From NCBI GenBank assembly GCA_965198895.1, contig OZ240676.1, positions 310,001 through 374,000 of the forward strand: 64,000 nucleotides of DNA, read 5' to 3'. This document shows positions 34,989 to 43,343 of the stretch, one piece after another. The stretch is from LMUY01 sp965198895 (lineage in GTDB: Bacteria; Pseudomonadota; Alphaproteobacteria; Acetobacterales; Acetobacteraceae). How positions within the stretch are numbered: position 1 is the stretch's first letter; the number at the start of each line of letters is the position of its first letter. Position numbers and translations under genes: made by a program. Under the pieces are notes generated by a model. It was not told the origin of the DNA, did not search any database, and saw only the letters and a program-made list of their open reading frames with translations.

Positions 34989-36116
34989 ATGCGCGATGTA
35001 GATGAAACACGCTTAGCAGGAACGTTGGATGCAATTTACGACGCTGCGATTCGGCCGTCGCGCTGGACCGGAGTGATCGAGCAACTCGGAACGCTGTTCA
35101 ACAGCCACTTCGTTGACATCTTCGCCCGCACCGATGACTGGTCCGATATGCGCGGTCGCGCGATCGGGCTGGACCGGTCGGACTACGAGGACCAATTCCT
35201 CGGCTTCTGGTGCAACCGCAACATCTGGAGCCAGACGCGACCGGTCCGCGTCTCCGGCGAGGTCCTGCCGACCTGGCAGTTCGTCGATCGCGAGGACCTG
35301 CATCGCAGCGCGATCTATAACGAGTATCTGCATCGGCGCGGATTGGACGAAGGTCTGCGGATCGCGCTCTGGGCCGGCCATGGCTGGATCCTGGATATCT
35401 CGCTGCTGCGGTCCGCCTCGGTGGGCGCATTCGATCGCGCCGAGGTCGAGCTTGGCAAGTATGTGCTGCCCCATCTGCAGCGTGCCGCCTCCGTCTCGCA
35501 GACGCTGCAGGGGTCGCTCAACTTCGCCTCCTTCGACACGCACGGCCGACCGGCCTTCCTGTTGGACGGCGCGGGCCGGGTCCTGCAGCTCAACAAAGCG
35601 GCCGACGCACTGCTCGGCCGGACGACGGTGCTGAAGCTGCGGCATGGGCAACTGACCGCCGGGTCGGACGCCGACGCCACCGGCCTGTCGGCCGCGATCG
35701 CCGCCGCCTCCCGCATCGGGCGGCCGGACGCCGCGCATCTGGAGATGGTGGGAGGGCTCGGTCCGGGGTCGTTGCAACTCTCCATCCTGCCACTGCGCGA
35801 GGGCGACGACTGGGAGCTGCCGGGCCCGACCTGCGTGCTCGCGCTGGTCACAGACCAGGCCCCATCTGCACCAGAGGCGTTGATCGCGCGCTTCGCCCTC
35901 ACCCCGGCCGAGGCCGAGTTCTCGCTCAAGCTGGCTGCCGGCAAGTCGCTGGCCGAGATCGCATCGGCGAGCAACCGCAGCATCAACACCGTGCGGACCC
36001 ACCTGGCACGGGTGATGGCCAAGACGCGGACGCAGCGGCAGAGCCAGTTGGTGCCCCTGCTGATCGAGGCGAGCCGCACGCGGCAACTCGTTGGGTGGGC
36101 TGCACCGCACTCCTAG
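34989..36116 (+). CDS. LuxR-type (GerE helix-turn-helix) transcriptional regulator
   Basis: About 375 residues from ATG 34989 (MRDVDETRLAGTLDAIYDAA); ATG 34944 is possible. The N-terminal ~290 residues have no recognisable receiver or autoinducer domain but contain a PAS-like section around 'RPAFLLDGAGRVLQLNKAADALL'. The C-terminus is a LuxR HTH: 'FALTPAEAEFSLKLAAGKSLAEIA', 'SNRSINTVRTHLARVMAKT' with the recognition helix. This architecture is common in alphaproteobacteria as an orphan regulator. Its targets are not evident; neighbours are the unknown membrane protein and the metal transporter. Confidence 0.9.
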   Translation: MRDVDETRLAGTLDAIYDAAIRPSRWTGVIEQLGTLFNSHFVDIFARTDDWSDMRGRAIGLDRSDYEDQFLGFWCNRNIWSQTRPVRVSGEVLPTWQFVDREDLHRSAIYNEYLHRRGLDEGLRIALWAGHGWILDISLLRSASVGAFDRAEVELGKYVLPHLQRAASVSQTLQGSLNFASFDTHGRPAFLLDGAGRVLQLNKAADALLGRTTVLKLRHGQLTAGSDADATGLSAAIAAASRIGRPDAAHLEMVGGLGPGSLQLSILPLREGDDWELPGPTCVLALVTDQAPSAPEALIARFALTPAEAEFSLKLAAGKSLAEIASASNRSINTVRTHLARVMAKTRTQRQSQLVPLLIEASRTRQLVGWAAPHS

Positions 36117-36224
36117 GTCGTAGCGCCGGTCGCGCCGATCTCGGCTGCCCTGGTTAAAGGTCCGGCATCGTTCGGGTGCGATACGGGCTACGCTTGCCAG
36201 GTCGCTTCGCCTACACCCCGGGGC

Positions 36225-37541
36225 ATGACCGACACCCCTCTCACCCCCCGATCGGCTGACGCGGAGCTCGCGGCGTCTTACGCGCCGCATGACCTGCCGC
36301 CGCCGTCCAGCCTGCTCCGCCGGCTCGGGCCCGGGCTGATCACGGGGGCCGCGGACGACGATCCGAGCGGGATCGCGACCTACAGCCAGGTGGGCGCCCA
36401 GTTCGGCTACGGTCTGGCGTGGACGATGCTGTTCAGCCTGCCTTTCATGATCATTATCCAGGAAATCAGCGGCCGCATCGGCGCCGTCACCGGCCGCGGC
36501 ATCGCCGACAACTTGCGGCGGCACTACAATCCCTGGCTCGTCCGCGGGATCGTGCTGCTGCTGCTGCTCGCGAACGCGATCAACCTCGGGGCCGATCTCG
36601 GGGCGATGGGTGCGGCGGTCGAGCTGTTGGTGGGCGGCAATCCGCGCCTCTACACCGTGTTGTTCGGCATCTTGTGCGTCGTCGCCGAAGTGTTCCTGAG
36701 CTACGGCTTCTATTCCCGCATCCTGAAATGGCTGACCTTGTCGCTGTTCACCTACGTGGGCGTGGTGTTCGCCGTGCACGTGCCATGGACCCAGGCGCTG
36801 CTTGCGACCTTCATACCCCACCTCGCCTTTGGCAACGGGCAGGCGATGGCACTGGTCGCGGTGCTGGGGACCACGATCAGCCCCTACCTGTTCTTCTGGC
36901 AGTCTTCCCTGGAAGTCGAAGACCTCGCGAAGCGCAAGGCACCGCCTTTGTGCCTCTCGCCGGCGGCGGCCCGGCCGCAACTGGTGCGGATCCGCACGGA
37001 TACGATCGTCGGCATGACGGTCTCCAACCTCGTGGCCATCTTCATCATCTTCGCGACGGCCGCGACGCTGAACGCCACCGGCATCACCAACATCCAAACG
37101 TCGTCCCAGGCCGCCGAAGCCCTGCGCCCGATCGCGGGCGAACTGACCTTCGTGGTGTTCGCGGCGGGGATCATCGGCACCGGACTGCTCGCAATCCCGG
37201 TCCTGGCCGGGTCGGGCGCGTATGCGTTGTCGGAAACGTTCCGCTGGCGCCGGGGGCTCGACCGCCGGCTGCTGCAGGCGAAGTCGTTCTACGCCACGAT
37301 CGCCGTCTCCACGCTGGCGGGCGTCGGCCTGAACTTCACCCGCCTCGACCCGGTGAAAGCCTTGTACTGGAGCGCCGTGCTCAACGGGCTCATCGCCGCG
37401 CCGGTGATGGCCGCGGTCATGCTGGCCGCGTCGAACGGGCGGATCATGGGACGCCTGGCGATCGGCCCGGCATTGCGCATCGGCGGCTGGATCGCCACCC
37501 TGGTCATGGCGGCGGCCAGCATCGCGTTCTTCGTGCTGTAG
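36225..37541 (+). CDS. NRAMP-related divalent metal transporter
   Basis: A 438-residue membrane protein with about 11 helices of the NRAMP fold. 'LRRLGPGLITGAADDDPSG' replaces the canonical TM1 DPGN motif by D46-P-S-G49, and the TM6 segment is 'TTISPYLFFWQ' (216-226) instead of the usual MPH motif with its metal-binding Met. Otherwise 'QEISGRIGAVTGRGIADNL' and the TM4 'ANAINLGADLGAMGAA' are typical. In the family the Met gives preference for Mn/Fe; its absence suggests another metal, possibly Mg2+ as in NRMT-type relatives. This last step is inference. Confidence 0.9.
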   Translation: MTDTPLTPRSADAELAASYAPHDLPPPSSLLRRLGPGLITGAADDDPSGIATYSQVGAQFGYGLAWTMLFSLPFMIIIQEISGRIGAVTGRGIADNLRRHYNPWLVRGIVLLLLLANAINLGADLGAMGAAVELLVGGNPRLYTVLFGILCVVAEVFLSYGFYSRILKWLTLSLFTYVGVVFAVHVPWTQALLATFIPHLAFGNGQAMALVAVLGTTISPYLFFWQSSLEVEDLAKRKAPPLCLSPAAARPQLVRIRTDTIVGMTVSNLVAIFIIFATAATLNATGITNIQTSSQAAEALRPIAGELTFVVFAAGIIGTGLLAIPVLAGSGAYALSETFRWRRGLDRRLLQAKSFYATIAVSTLAGVGLNFTRLDPVKALYWSAVLNGLIAAPVMAAVMLAASNGRIMGRLAIGPALRIGGWIATLVMAAASIAFFVL

Positions 37542-37604
37542 CGCTCACGCTCCCGTTTTCCAAACCCTTGACGCGGCAGCTTTCACTGCGGATGAAGGTA
37601 GACC

Positions 37605-39464
37605 GTGTTTGACAAGACGAGTCCCGCGCCTGGACAGATCACAAGTAGTCTGGCGCAGGCCAATCGCCGCCAGTTCAGCGTAGCCGTCCCCTCCTTCGGT
37701 GCGTCGCGGGACCATGTGCTGGCGCTCGAGCAGCTGTTGGCACAGACCAAGGCCGAACGCGCCCAGTTGCAGGCGGAGGTCGATGCGCTGCATGCCAGCA
37801 GCAGCTGGCGCCTGACCCGGCCGCTGCGCTGGGCCATGGAGACACTCGGCCCCAAGCCCCAGCCAGCGCCGGTTCGGCCGCCCCCGCCGCCGCCGGTTGC
37901 CGCCCCGATGCCGACCTATGACGATTGGCTCGCCCAGTCCGAGGCAGCGATCGTGGCCGCGCTGCTGCAGCGTGCCCAGGGCGAGACGACCGCGACACCA
38001 CGCCCGGTCGGCATCGTGCAGACCGAAGGTGGTCCCGCCCGCCACGCCACGCGGGACGAAACCGGGCGTGTCCAGATCCTGACCGTTCCCGCCCTGAGCG
38101 AAGACGCACCGGCCGAGTTGGTGGCGGCGAGCCTGTCGCGACTGCAAGCGGGCCTCGTGTGCTTCCTGCCCTCGCACTGCCACCTGTCCCGAGATGCACT
38201 GGCCCTGGTGGCGGCGTTGGCCGCGCGCGAGCCTGGGCTGGACATCATCTTCGGCGACGAGGACTGGATCGACGGCGACGCCCGCACCCGGCCGTTCTTC
38301 AAGCCTGGATGGAGCCCAACCCTGCAGCGGGAGCGCGATCTCCTCGGCCCCTGCACCTTCCTCCGCACGGAGTTGGTCGCGGCCGCCACGATCGCGTCCG
38401 GACCGGCGTGGCGCCACGACCTGGCCAACCAGGTCGCCGCCGCGACCAGGCCCGAGCGGATCGCCCACATCCCGGCGGTGCTCTGCCACCGGACGACCCC
38501 ACCGGAGGGGTTTGACCGCGCGATCCGGGCCGCGTCCCTGGCGCAACTGGCGCGGGATGGCGTGCGCGCTCGGGTCCGCCCGGCCACAGGCGAAACCAAC
38601 CGGGTCAGCTACGACCTGCCCGACCCGGCGCCGGTCGTCTCGGTGATCATCCCGAACCGGGATCGCCCGGACCTGCTGGGCCCCTGCATGGCCGGGCTGC
38701 TGCACGGCACCGACTACGAGCGCATCGAGGTGCTGATCGTGGACAACGGTTCGGTCGACCCGGAGGCACTCGCCCTGCTCGACCGGCTGGCCGCCGACCC
38801 GCGCGTGACCGTGCTGCGCGACGCGGCCCCCTTCAACTGGGCGGCCCTGAACAACCGGGCAGCCCGGCACGCCACCGGCGACCTGCTGCTCCTGCTGAAC
38901 AACGACATCGCGATCCTGCAGCCGGATTGGCTGACCGAATTGGTGGGCCAGGTGATCCAGCCCGGCGTCGGCGCCGCAGGGGCCAAGCTGCTGTATCCGG
39001 ACGGTCGCATCCAACATGCCGGCGTCACCACGGATTTGCGCGGCTACCCGCGGCATCTGCTGCGCTTTGCCGATGGCGCGGAGCCCGGCCCGTTCGACCT
39101 GCTCGGCTCGGCCCGCGACGTGTGGGGCGTGACCGGCGCCTGCATGGCCATCCATCGGTCGGTGTTCTTTGCGGTTGGCGGGCTGAACGAAGCGTTCCCG
39201 ATCTCCTACAACGACGTCGATCTATGCCTCCGGCTGACGGCGAGCGGCTATCGCATCGTTTGGACGCCCTGGTCGCTGCTAGAACATCGCGAGTTGGCGT
39301 CCCGGCCGCCCGACCACTCGCCGGGGCGGCGGGCTGCGGCCGAGTTGGAGCTGCGGCGGCTGCAGGCGGATTGGGGTGCCTTCGTGCAAAGCGACCCGTC
39401 GCTGCATCCCTCCCTGGAGTTGATCGACGAGCGGCCCTGCTTCCGCCTGGTAGGCCAGGGCTAA
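37605..39464 (+). CDS. GT2-family glycosyltransferase with coiled-coil N-terminus
   Basis: A 619-residue protein with GTG start. Residues ~35-65 form a coiled coil, followed by 'ASSSWRLTRPLRWAME', a motif that often precedes GT2 domains of surface-polysaccharide enzymes, and a Pro-rich linker. Residues ~120-330 hold a degenerate GT-A-like domain ('GLDIIFGDEDWIDGDARTRP'). The catalytic GT2 domain begins at 'VSVIIPNRDRPDLLGPCMAG' with 'VLIVDNGSVDPEAL', 'LLLLNNDIAILQPDWL', 'VTGACMAIHRSVF' and 'SYNDVDLCLRLTASGYRIVW'. It is likely soluble. No other glycan gene is adjacent. Confidence 0.92.
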   Translation: MFDKTSPAPGQITSSLAQANRRQFSVAVPSFGASRDHVLALEQLLAQTKAERAQLQAEVDALHASSSWRLTRPLRWAMETLGPKPQPAPVRPPPPPPVAAPMPTYDDWLAQSEAAIVAALLQRAQGETTATPRPVGIVQTEGGPARHATRDETGRVQILTVPALSEDAPAELVAASLSRLQAGLVCFLPSHCHLSRDALALVAALAAREPGLDIIFGDEDWIDGDARTRPFFKPGWSPTLQRERDLLGPCTFLRTELVAAATIASGPAWRHDLANQVAAATRPERIAHIPAVLCHRTTPPEGFDRAIRAASLAQLARDGVRARVRPATGETNRVSYDLPDPAPVVSVIIPNRDRPDLLGPCMAGLLHGTDYERIEVLIVDNGSVDPEALALLDRLAADPRVTVLRDAAPFNWAALNNRAARHATGDLLLLLNNDIAILQPDWLTELVGQVIQPGVGAAGAKLLYPDGRIQHAGVTTDLRGYPRHLLRFADGAEPGPFDLLGSARDVWGVTGACMAIHRSVFFAVGGLNEAFPISYNDVDLCLRLTASGYRIVWTPWSLLEHRELASRPPDHSPGRRAAAELELRRLQADWGAFVQSDPSLHPSLELIDERPCFRLVGQG

Positions 39465-39472
39465 ATTCTTCT

Positions 39473-39499
39473 CATCCTCCCCTTCGTCAGGGGAGGATG
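39473..39499 (+). terminator. Perfect hairpin between the GT2 and MFS genes
   Basis: CATCCTCCCC (39473-39482) and GGGGAGGATG (39490-39499) form a perfect ten-base stem with a seven-base loop, nine bases past the glycosyltransferase stop. No T-run follows. It also covers the region just upstream of the TTG start of the MFS gene, so it may affect its translation. Confidence 0.55.
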
Positions 39500-39506
39500 T
39501 AGGGAG

Positions 39507-40832
39507 TTGCAGCCCCGTGATTTCTTCGCCATCACAGGGGCGGTCTCGCGAGGGCGGGATGGACATCCGCGAAGGGTTGAGACGCTGGACGAAGAAGCGA
39601 CGCCACCCTCGGACGCATCGGACACGCTGCCGGGCGAGAAACGCACGCTTTGGCTAATGGTGGCGATCCAGTTCTTCATGACGCTGTCGTTCACCGTGCT
39701 GAGCCCGGTCATGCCGCTGTTCCTGCCGCAACTCGGCGTGCACGGCGAGGCCGCGATCGACCTGTGGACCGGCGTGGTGAACGCGGCGACCCCGTTCGTG
39801 GCGGCGTTCGCCTCGCCGCTCTGGGGCCGGCTCAGCGACACCAAGGGCCGCAAGGTGATGTTGCTGCGCTCGATGGTAGCGGTGAGCATCTTCACGGGAT
39901 TGATGGGCCTGTCGCAGAACGTCTGGGAGTTCTTCGCCATACGGGCGCTGATGGGGGCTTTTTCCGGCTTCTCCGCTTCCGCCATTACGCTGGTCGCGAG
40001 CCAAACCCCGGACCGGCGGCTCGGCTACGCGTTGGGTTGGCTCAGCACCGGGCAGTTGATCGGCGGGCTGATGGGCCCGTTGCTTGGCGGGTTGGTGGCC
40101 GACCTGGCGGGCAGCAACCGGGTGCCATTCTTCGTGACCAGCGCCATTGCGACCTGCGTCACGATCGCGGCGGCCTTGTTGGTGCGTGAACATTTCAGGC
40201 CGGGCGCCAAGGTGGCGGGCAAGCGTGCCACGGCCCCAAGTTTTCGCGCCATCGTGGCGTCGGGCGGGCTGCTGCCGCTGTTCGTGGTCTTGCTGCTGGC
40301 GCAACTGGGTGTGCGGTCGGTTCAGCCGGTGATCACCCTTTACGTGCAGACACTGGTCGGCAACGTGCCCACACTTGCCACGCTCAGCGGCTTCGCCTTC
40401 TCGGTGACGGGATTTGCCGACGTGCTGGCGTCGCCGTTCCTGGGAAAGCGAAGTGACGTGCTCGGGTACCGCCGGGTGTTGCTGATCAGCCTGTTCGGCG
40501 CGGCGTTGTTCAGCGCGCCGCAAGCCTTTGCCACCCATTACTGGATGTTCGTGGCCGAGCGCTTCGGCGTCGGCATGTTCATCGGCGGGATCCTACCGAC
40601 CGCCAACGCCCTCATCGCCCGGATGGCCGGACCGGGACAGCGCGGCGCCGTGTTCGGCCTGACGGCGTCGGCGACGTTCCTCGGGAACTCGATCGGCCCG
40701 ATGACGGGCGGTGCGGTGGCCGCGGCGTTCGGCCTGCACTGGGTGTTCCTGGTCACGGCCGCCATGTTGATCGGCAGCCTGGTCTGGACCTGGATTGCGG
40801 TGCCCGCCTCATACAATCATCCGGACCGCTGA
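39507..40832 (+). CDS. MFS multidrug exporter (DHA1-like)
   Basis: A 441-residue protein with about 12 helices. 'MVAIQFFMTLSFTVLSPVMPLFLPQL' is the first helix, 'PLWGRLSDTKGRKVMLLRSM' the MFS loop 2-3 motif A, and 'ALGWLSTGQLIGGLMGPLLGG' motif C of drug exporters; 'FLGKRSDVLGYRRVLL' is the second-half counterpart of motif A. The first ~45 residues are charged. The start is uncertain: TTG 39507 is the only plausible start in frame before the first helix. Confidence 0.88.
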   Translation: MQPRDFFAITGAVSRGRDGHPRRVETLDEEATPPSDASDTLPGEKRTLWLMVAIQFFMTLSFTVLSPVMPLFLPQLGVHGEAAIDLWTGVVNAATPFVAAFASPLWGRLSDTKGRKVMLLRSMVAVSIFTGLMGLSQNVWEFFAIRALMGAFSGFSASAITLVASQTPDRRLGYALGWLSTGQLIGGLMGPLLGGLVADLAGSNRVPFFVTSAIATCVTIAAALLVREHFRPGAKVAGKRATAPSFRAIVASGGLLPLFVVLLLAQLGVRSVQPVITLYVQTLVGNVPTLATLSGFAFSVTGFADVLASPFLGKRSDVLGYRRVLLISLFGAALFSAPQAFATHYWMFVAERFGVGMFIGGILPTANALIARMAGPGQRGAVFGLTASATFLGNSIGPMTGGAVAAAFGLHWVFLVTAAMLIGSLVWTWIAVPASYNHPDR

Positions 40833-40841
40833 CGATCCGGG

Positions 40842-41027
40842 TTATGCGGCGCGGAGCGATCCGAACAAATGAGCGATCCAAGCCATCGGGCGCGACGAGG
40901 CCGCTGCTTCGGGTTCGGCTAAACGGTCGCGAGCCCCTGGCAGCCCGACCTCAGGAAGCTCGGGGTGCCAGAACGTGTCGGTCGCGGTCGTTGCGAAGAT
41001 GGCGCGCGTTACGGTGCGAAGGGTCAT
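40842..41027 (-). CDS. Small hypothetical protein
   Basis: A 61-residue reading frame with an ATG start, converging on the MFS gene with a nine-base gap. The sequence 'TRAIFATTATDTFWHPELPE' and a hydrophobic end 'PMAWIAHLFGSLRAA' look protein-like, but there is no clear Shine-Dalgarno and no family that I recognise. It may be real because it heads the same strand as the small genes that follow upstream. Confidence 0.4.
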   Translation of the reverse strand: MTLRTVTRAIFATTATDTFWHPELPEVGLPGARDRLAEPEAAASSRPMAWIAHLFGSLRAA

Positions 41028-41128
41028 TCAAAGCTGTCTTTAAAGGTAAACAGACCCTTAACGGACTTCGCGCCAGCCTCCAACCCTTTTGTCTAATTAA
41101 TTACCTGACGATCAATCTTGAGACGAGA

Positions 41129-41290
41129 CTACTCAGCTTTGGGGGGCTCGCTCGCATCGGCGGGCTTGGCCTCCGTCGCGGACTCGGCCTTGGCCGCGTT
41201 CGCCTTCTCGCGAACCTTGGCATCCTTCTTGGCCTGCTTCGCGCGATCGCGTTCACTCTTTTGGAAGCCGTAATTTACCTTCATCGCCAT
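41129..41290 (-). CDS. Small Lys/Ala/Glu-rich basic protein (53 residues)
   Basis: A short gene: ATG at 41290 (or 41284), TAG at 41129. The product starts 'MAMKVNYGFQKSERDRAKQA' and continues as a highly charged Lys/Ala/Glu helix. AGAGGA lies seven bases before the first ATG, a good ribosome site. I recall similar 'MKVNYGFQK' small proteins being widespread in alphaproteobacteria, without assigned function. It is 40 bases downstream of the DUF6481-like gene on the same strand. Composition suggests a nucleic-acid-binding or disordered protein. Confidence 0.7.
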   Translation of the reverse strand: MAMKVNYGFQKSERDRAKQAKKDAKVREKANAAKAESATEAKPADASEPPKAE

Positions 41291-41330
41291 CGGAGCATCC
41301 TCTTCGTTGGGCTATGCCGCCCGGACCGTG

Positions 41331-41726
41331 TCAGCGCGCCTTGCGCTTCGCATACCGGAGATCGCGGGCGGCCTTCTGTTCTGCCGCCAACGCGAGAGCA
41401 CGTGCCTTATACTCCGCTTGCGCCGCGGCTGCGTCATTTGCCTTCCGGGCCAGGTAGGCAGCCTGCTCGATCGCCTGCCGCTCCTGCTCGGCCACCAGCG
41501 CGGCCTTCTCGGCGGCGATCCTGGCGGCCTCCGCATCCCGGGCCGCACGGCGCTCGGCAGCACGGGCCTCCCGCGCCTCGAGGATGGCCTTTTGAGCAGC
41601 CTGGCGTTCCAGCACAGCCGGGTCGTCCGGCGGCGGCTTCGCCTTGAACTTCTCCAACATGGCCTTCTTGGCATTAGCCGCCGCAGCGATCCGGTCACCA
41701 GCGCTCTGGTGTTTAAAAGCAGACAT
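41331..41726 (-). CDS. DUF6481-like Ala/Lys/Arg-rich protein
   Basis: About 131 residues from ATG 41726 (an upstream TTG at 41756 is less likely). Nearly the whole chain is a long charged helix: 'GDRIAAAANAKKAMLEKFKA', 'DPAVLERQAAQKAILEAREA', 'EQERQAIEQAAYLARKANDA', ending 'LAAEQKAARDLRYAKRKAR'. The pattern matches DUF6481 proteins of alphaproteobacteria. No known function; a coiled-coil or RNA/DNA-associated role is possible from composition only. Confidence 0.8.
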   Translation of the reverse strand: MSAFKHQSAGDRIAAAANAKKAMLEKFKAKPPPDDPAVLERQAAQKAILEAREARAAERRAARDAEAARIAAEKAALVAEQERQAIEQAAYLARKANDAAAAQAEYKARALALAAEQKAARDLRYAKRKAR

Positions 41727-41779
41727 GAGTGCGTAATAGGAAATGCCGGCGCTCAAGCCAAGACCCCACGTGGTCGGAA

Positions 41780-41998
41780 CTACGTCGACAGGTCTTCCTC
41801 GAGCACGATCAGCGTCACCGCCCAGGACCGTTCGCCCTCGTCGTCCACCTGGTCCACCGTGCCCAGCACGTCGTCGCCGATGCGCAGATGCACCGTTCCG
41901 CCGGACCGCGCCGGCGCATCGAGAGCGACATCTGGGTTGCGGAGCATGGTCCGAAGGTAGGCCTGAAGCCGGGCGCGGTCGGCCGGGGACATGGACAT
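41780..41998 (-). CDS. DUF3126-family protein
   Basis: A 72-residue protein. 'ARLQAYLRTMLRNPDVALDA', 'HLRIGDDVLGTVDQVDDEGERSW' and 'VTLIVLEEDL' fit DUF3126, a short alpha/beta family restricted largely to alphaproteobacteria. Its ATG lies one base after the DUF3297 stop, so the two are almost certainly co-translated. An ATG two codons downstream is possible. Function unknown. Confidence 0.88.
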   Translation of the reverse strand: MSMSPADRARLQAYLRTMLRNPDVALDAPARSGGTVHLRIGDDVLGTVDQVDDEGERSWAVTLIVLEEDLST

Positions 41999-41999
41999 G

Positions 42000-42254
42000 C
42001 TAATTTCCCGCCGTCTGAAGGTCGCGGAAATACGGCTCGACGGTGCCGCTCAGCTTCGTGGTCAATGGATTACCGCGGCGATCGAGCGTCTTGCCCACCG
42101 TGACCCGCACCCATCCTTCGCTCACGCAGTATTCTTCGACGGTGGTTTTCTCCGCACCATTGAGGCGGATGCCGACACCCCGCTCCAGCAGCTTCGCGTC
42201 GTAATGCGGGCTCGTCGGGTTGGACGACAGGCGGTCTGGGGGAATATCGCTCAT
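42000..42254 (-). CDS. DUF3297-family protein
   Basis: An 84-residue protein with the strongly conserved DUF3297 pattern: 'PPDRLSSNPTSPHYDAKLLE', 'GVGIRLNGAEKTTVEEYCVS', 'EGWVRVTVGKTLDRRGNPLT', 'KLSGTVEPYFRDL'. The family is common in proteobacteria and has no assigned role. It is immediately upstream of DUF3126 on the same strand. Confidence 0.92.
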   Translation of the reverse strand: MSDIPPDRLSSNPTSPHYDAKLLERGVGIRLNGAEKTTVEEYCVSEGWVRVTVGKTLDRRGNPLTTKLSGTVEPYFRDLQTAGN

Positions 42255-42360
42255 AGGGGCTCGTCCTGGTGGTTAGCGACCGCCAGATACGGCGAATGTG
42301 ATCGACTGGGAACGCCCGGGACCGAAAATCCCGTGTGCGGCCCCCGCGACCCGGCGCGGA

Positions 42361-42714
42361 TCAGCCTGCAACACCCCCGGACCGGCCGGGGACGGCCGCG
42401 CCCTCCTCCATGATCAGATGGTAGACCCGCCCCTTGAACAGCGGCATCACGGCGGCGATCTTCTCGCGGACCCGCAAGCGGACGTCGCTGGCCAACGCTG
42501 CGTGCATTGCGTCCAGCGTCGGAAAATACAGGTCGAACTGGACGTAGATGGCGGGGGCGCCCGCCTCCGTTTCCGCCGGGCGCCGCAGCCGGACCTCGTG
42601 CAGACCCGGATAGGTGGCGATCGCCTGTAACACATCCTCCGCCATCTGACGGTCGAAATTCGCCCGATCGGGCTCGGCAACGCTGCCCTCGAGCACCGCG
42701 GTGCGGATTATCAA
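42361..42714 (-). CDS. Hypothetical protein, possible dimeric alpha/beta-barrel (EthD-like)
   Basis: A 117-residue protein starting at TTG 42714, supported by GGGAG eight bases upstream. The pattern beta-alpha-beta with 'DRANFDRQMAEDVLQAIATY', 'GLHEVRLRRPAETEAGAPAI', 'VQFDLYFPTLDAMHAALASD' and a C-terminal strand 'FKGRVYHLIMEEG' resembles EthD/stress-response ferredoxin-like dimeric barrels. No cofactor motif is visible. Assignment is tentative. Confidence 0.72.
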   Translation of the reverse strand: MIIRTAVLEGSVAEPDRANFDRQMAEDVLQAIATYPGLHEVRLRRPAETEAGAPAIYVQFDLYFPTLDAMHAALASDVRLRVREKIAAVMPLFKGRVYHLIMEEGAAVPGRSGGVAG

Positions 42715-42738
42715 CGTTTGAGCTCCCTGATCCCTGGC

Positions 42739-43116
42739 CTACAGCCGGACGCCAATGTGCCGCTCGATGATCGCCAGATTACGGAGGTTGGCCTTCAGCG
42801 CCATGTCGAACAGGTCACCCAGGATGGGCACGCTGCCGCCGACCACCTCCAACCCGACATTGGCGGCCATGCGGGCCAACTGAGCGCGCGGCACCCCCAA
42901 TTGGGCCGCCTCGTAGATGATATACAGCGACATCGCGCCCAGCACGGCGTCGCCGCCCACGGGCAGCAGGCCGATCACGCTGTTCAGGCCGAAGCGGAAG
43001 CGCGTGCCGGGTAGCCGGAAGGCGCCGTCGATCAGCCATGCAAGGCGTCGAAGCCGTGCCAGGCGGGCCTGCGCGCCGGGGGAGGCGTTGAACGGAACAG
43101 CACCGGCGTACGCCAT
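42739..43116 (-). CDS. DUF4112-family membrane protein
   Basis: A 125-residue protein matching DUF4112: 'RLRRLAWLIDGAFRLPGTRFRFGL', then the Gly-rich hydrophobic segment 'NSVIGLLPVGGDAVLGAMSLYII', 'MAANVGLEVVGGSVPILGDLFDMALKANLRN'. Two short membrane-inserted segments are likely. GGAG lies seven bases before ATG 43116 (ATG 43119 is equally possible). Function unknown; it heads the run of small minus-strand genes. Confidence 0.9.
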   Translation of the reverse strand: MAYAGAVPFNASPGAQARLARLRRLAWLIDGAFRLPGTRFRFGLNSVIGLLPVGGDAVLGAMSLYIIYEAAQLGVPRAQLARMAANVGLEVVGGSVPILGDLFDMALKANLRNLAIIERHIGVRL

Positions 43117-43343
43117 CATCGGTCTCCGTCAAGGACCGCGCCGATGTTGTGCGGCAGCGGCGAGTTATCAATACGGTTAACCATTGCACTCACATCCGTG
43201 CGTGCCGAGCAGGTTTGACAAGCATGCGCCAAGGCGTGACTGTCCAAGACATGCAAAACGCGCTATAGGTTCGCGGCATAGTTGTCGCCTTCCACTTCGA
43301 CTCGCTGGGTGGCAGTTCGACTGCTCGACATATTTCCGAAATA

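Noticed and set aside
36117..36224. Metal riboswitch upstream of the NRAMP-related gene.
   Set aside because: The 108-base leader shows no conserved yybP-ykoY or M-box features that I can recognise.
35013..37097. Open frame of 694 codons on the minus strand over the LuxR and NRAMP genes.
   Set aside because: Spurious antisense translation (Arg/Gln/Asp/His-rich); the plus-strand genes have clear motifs.
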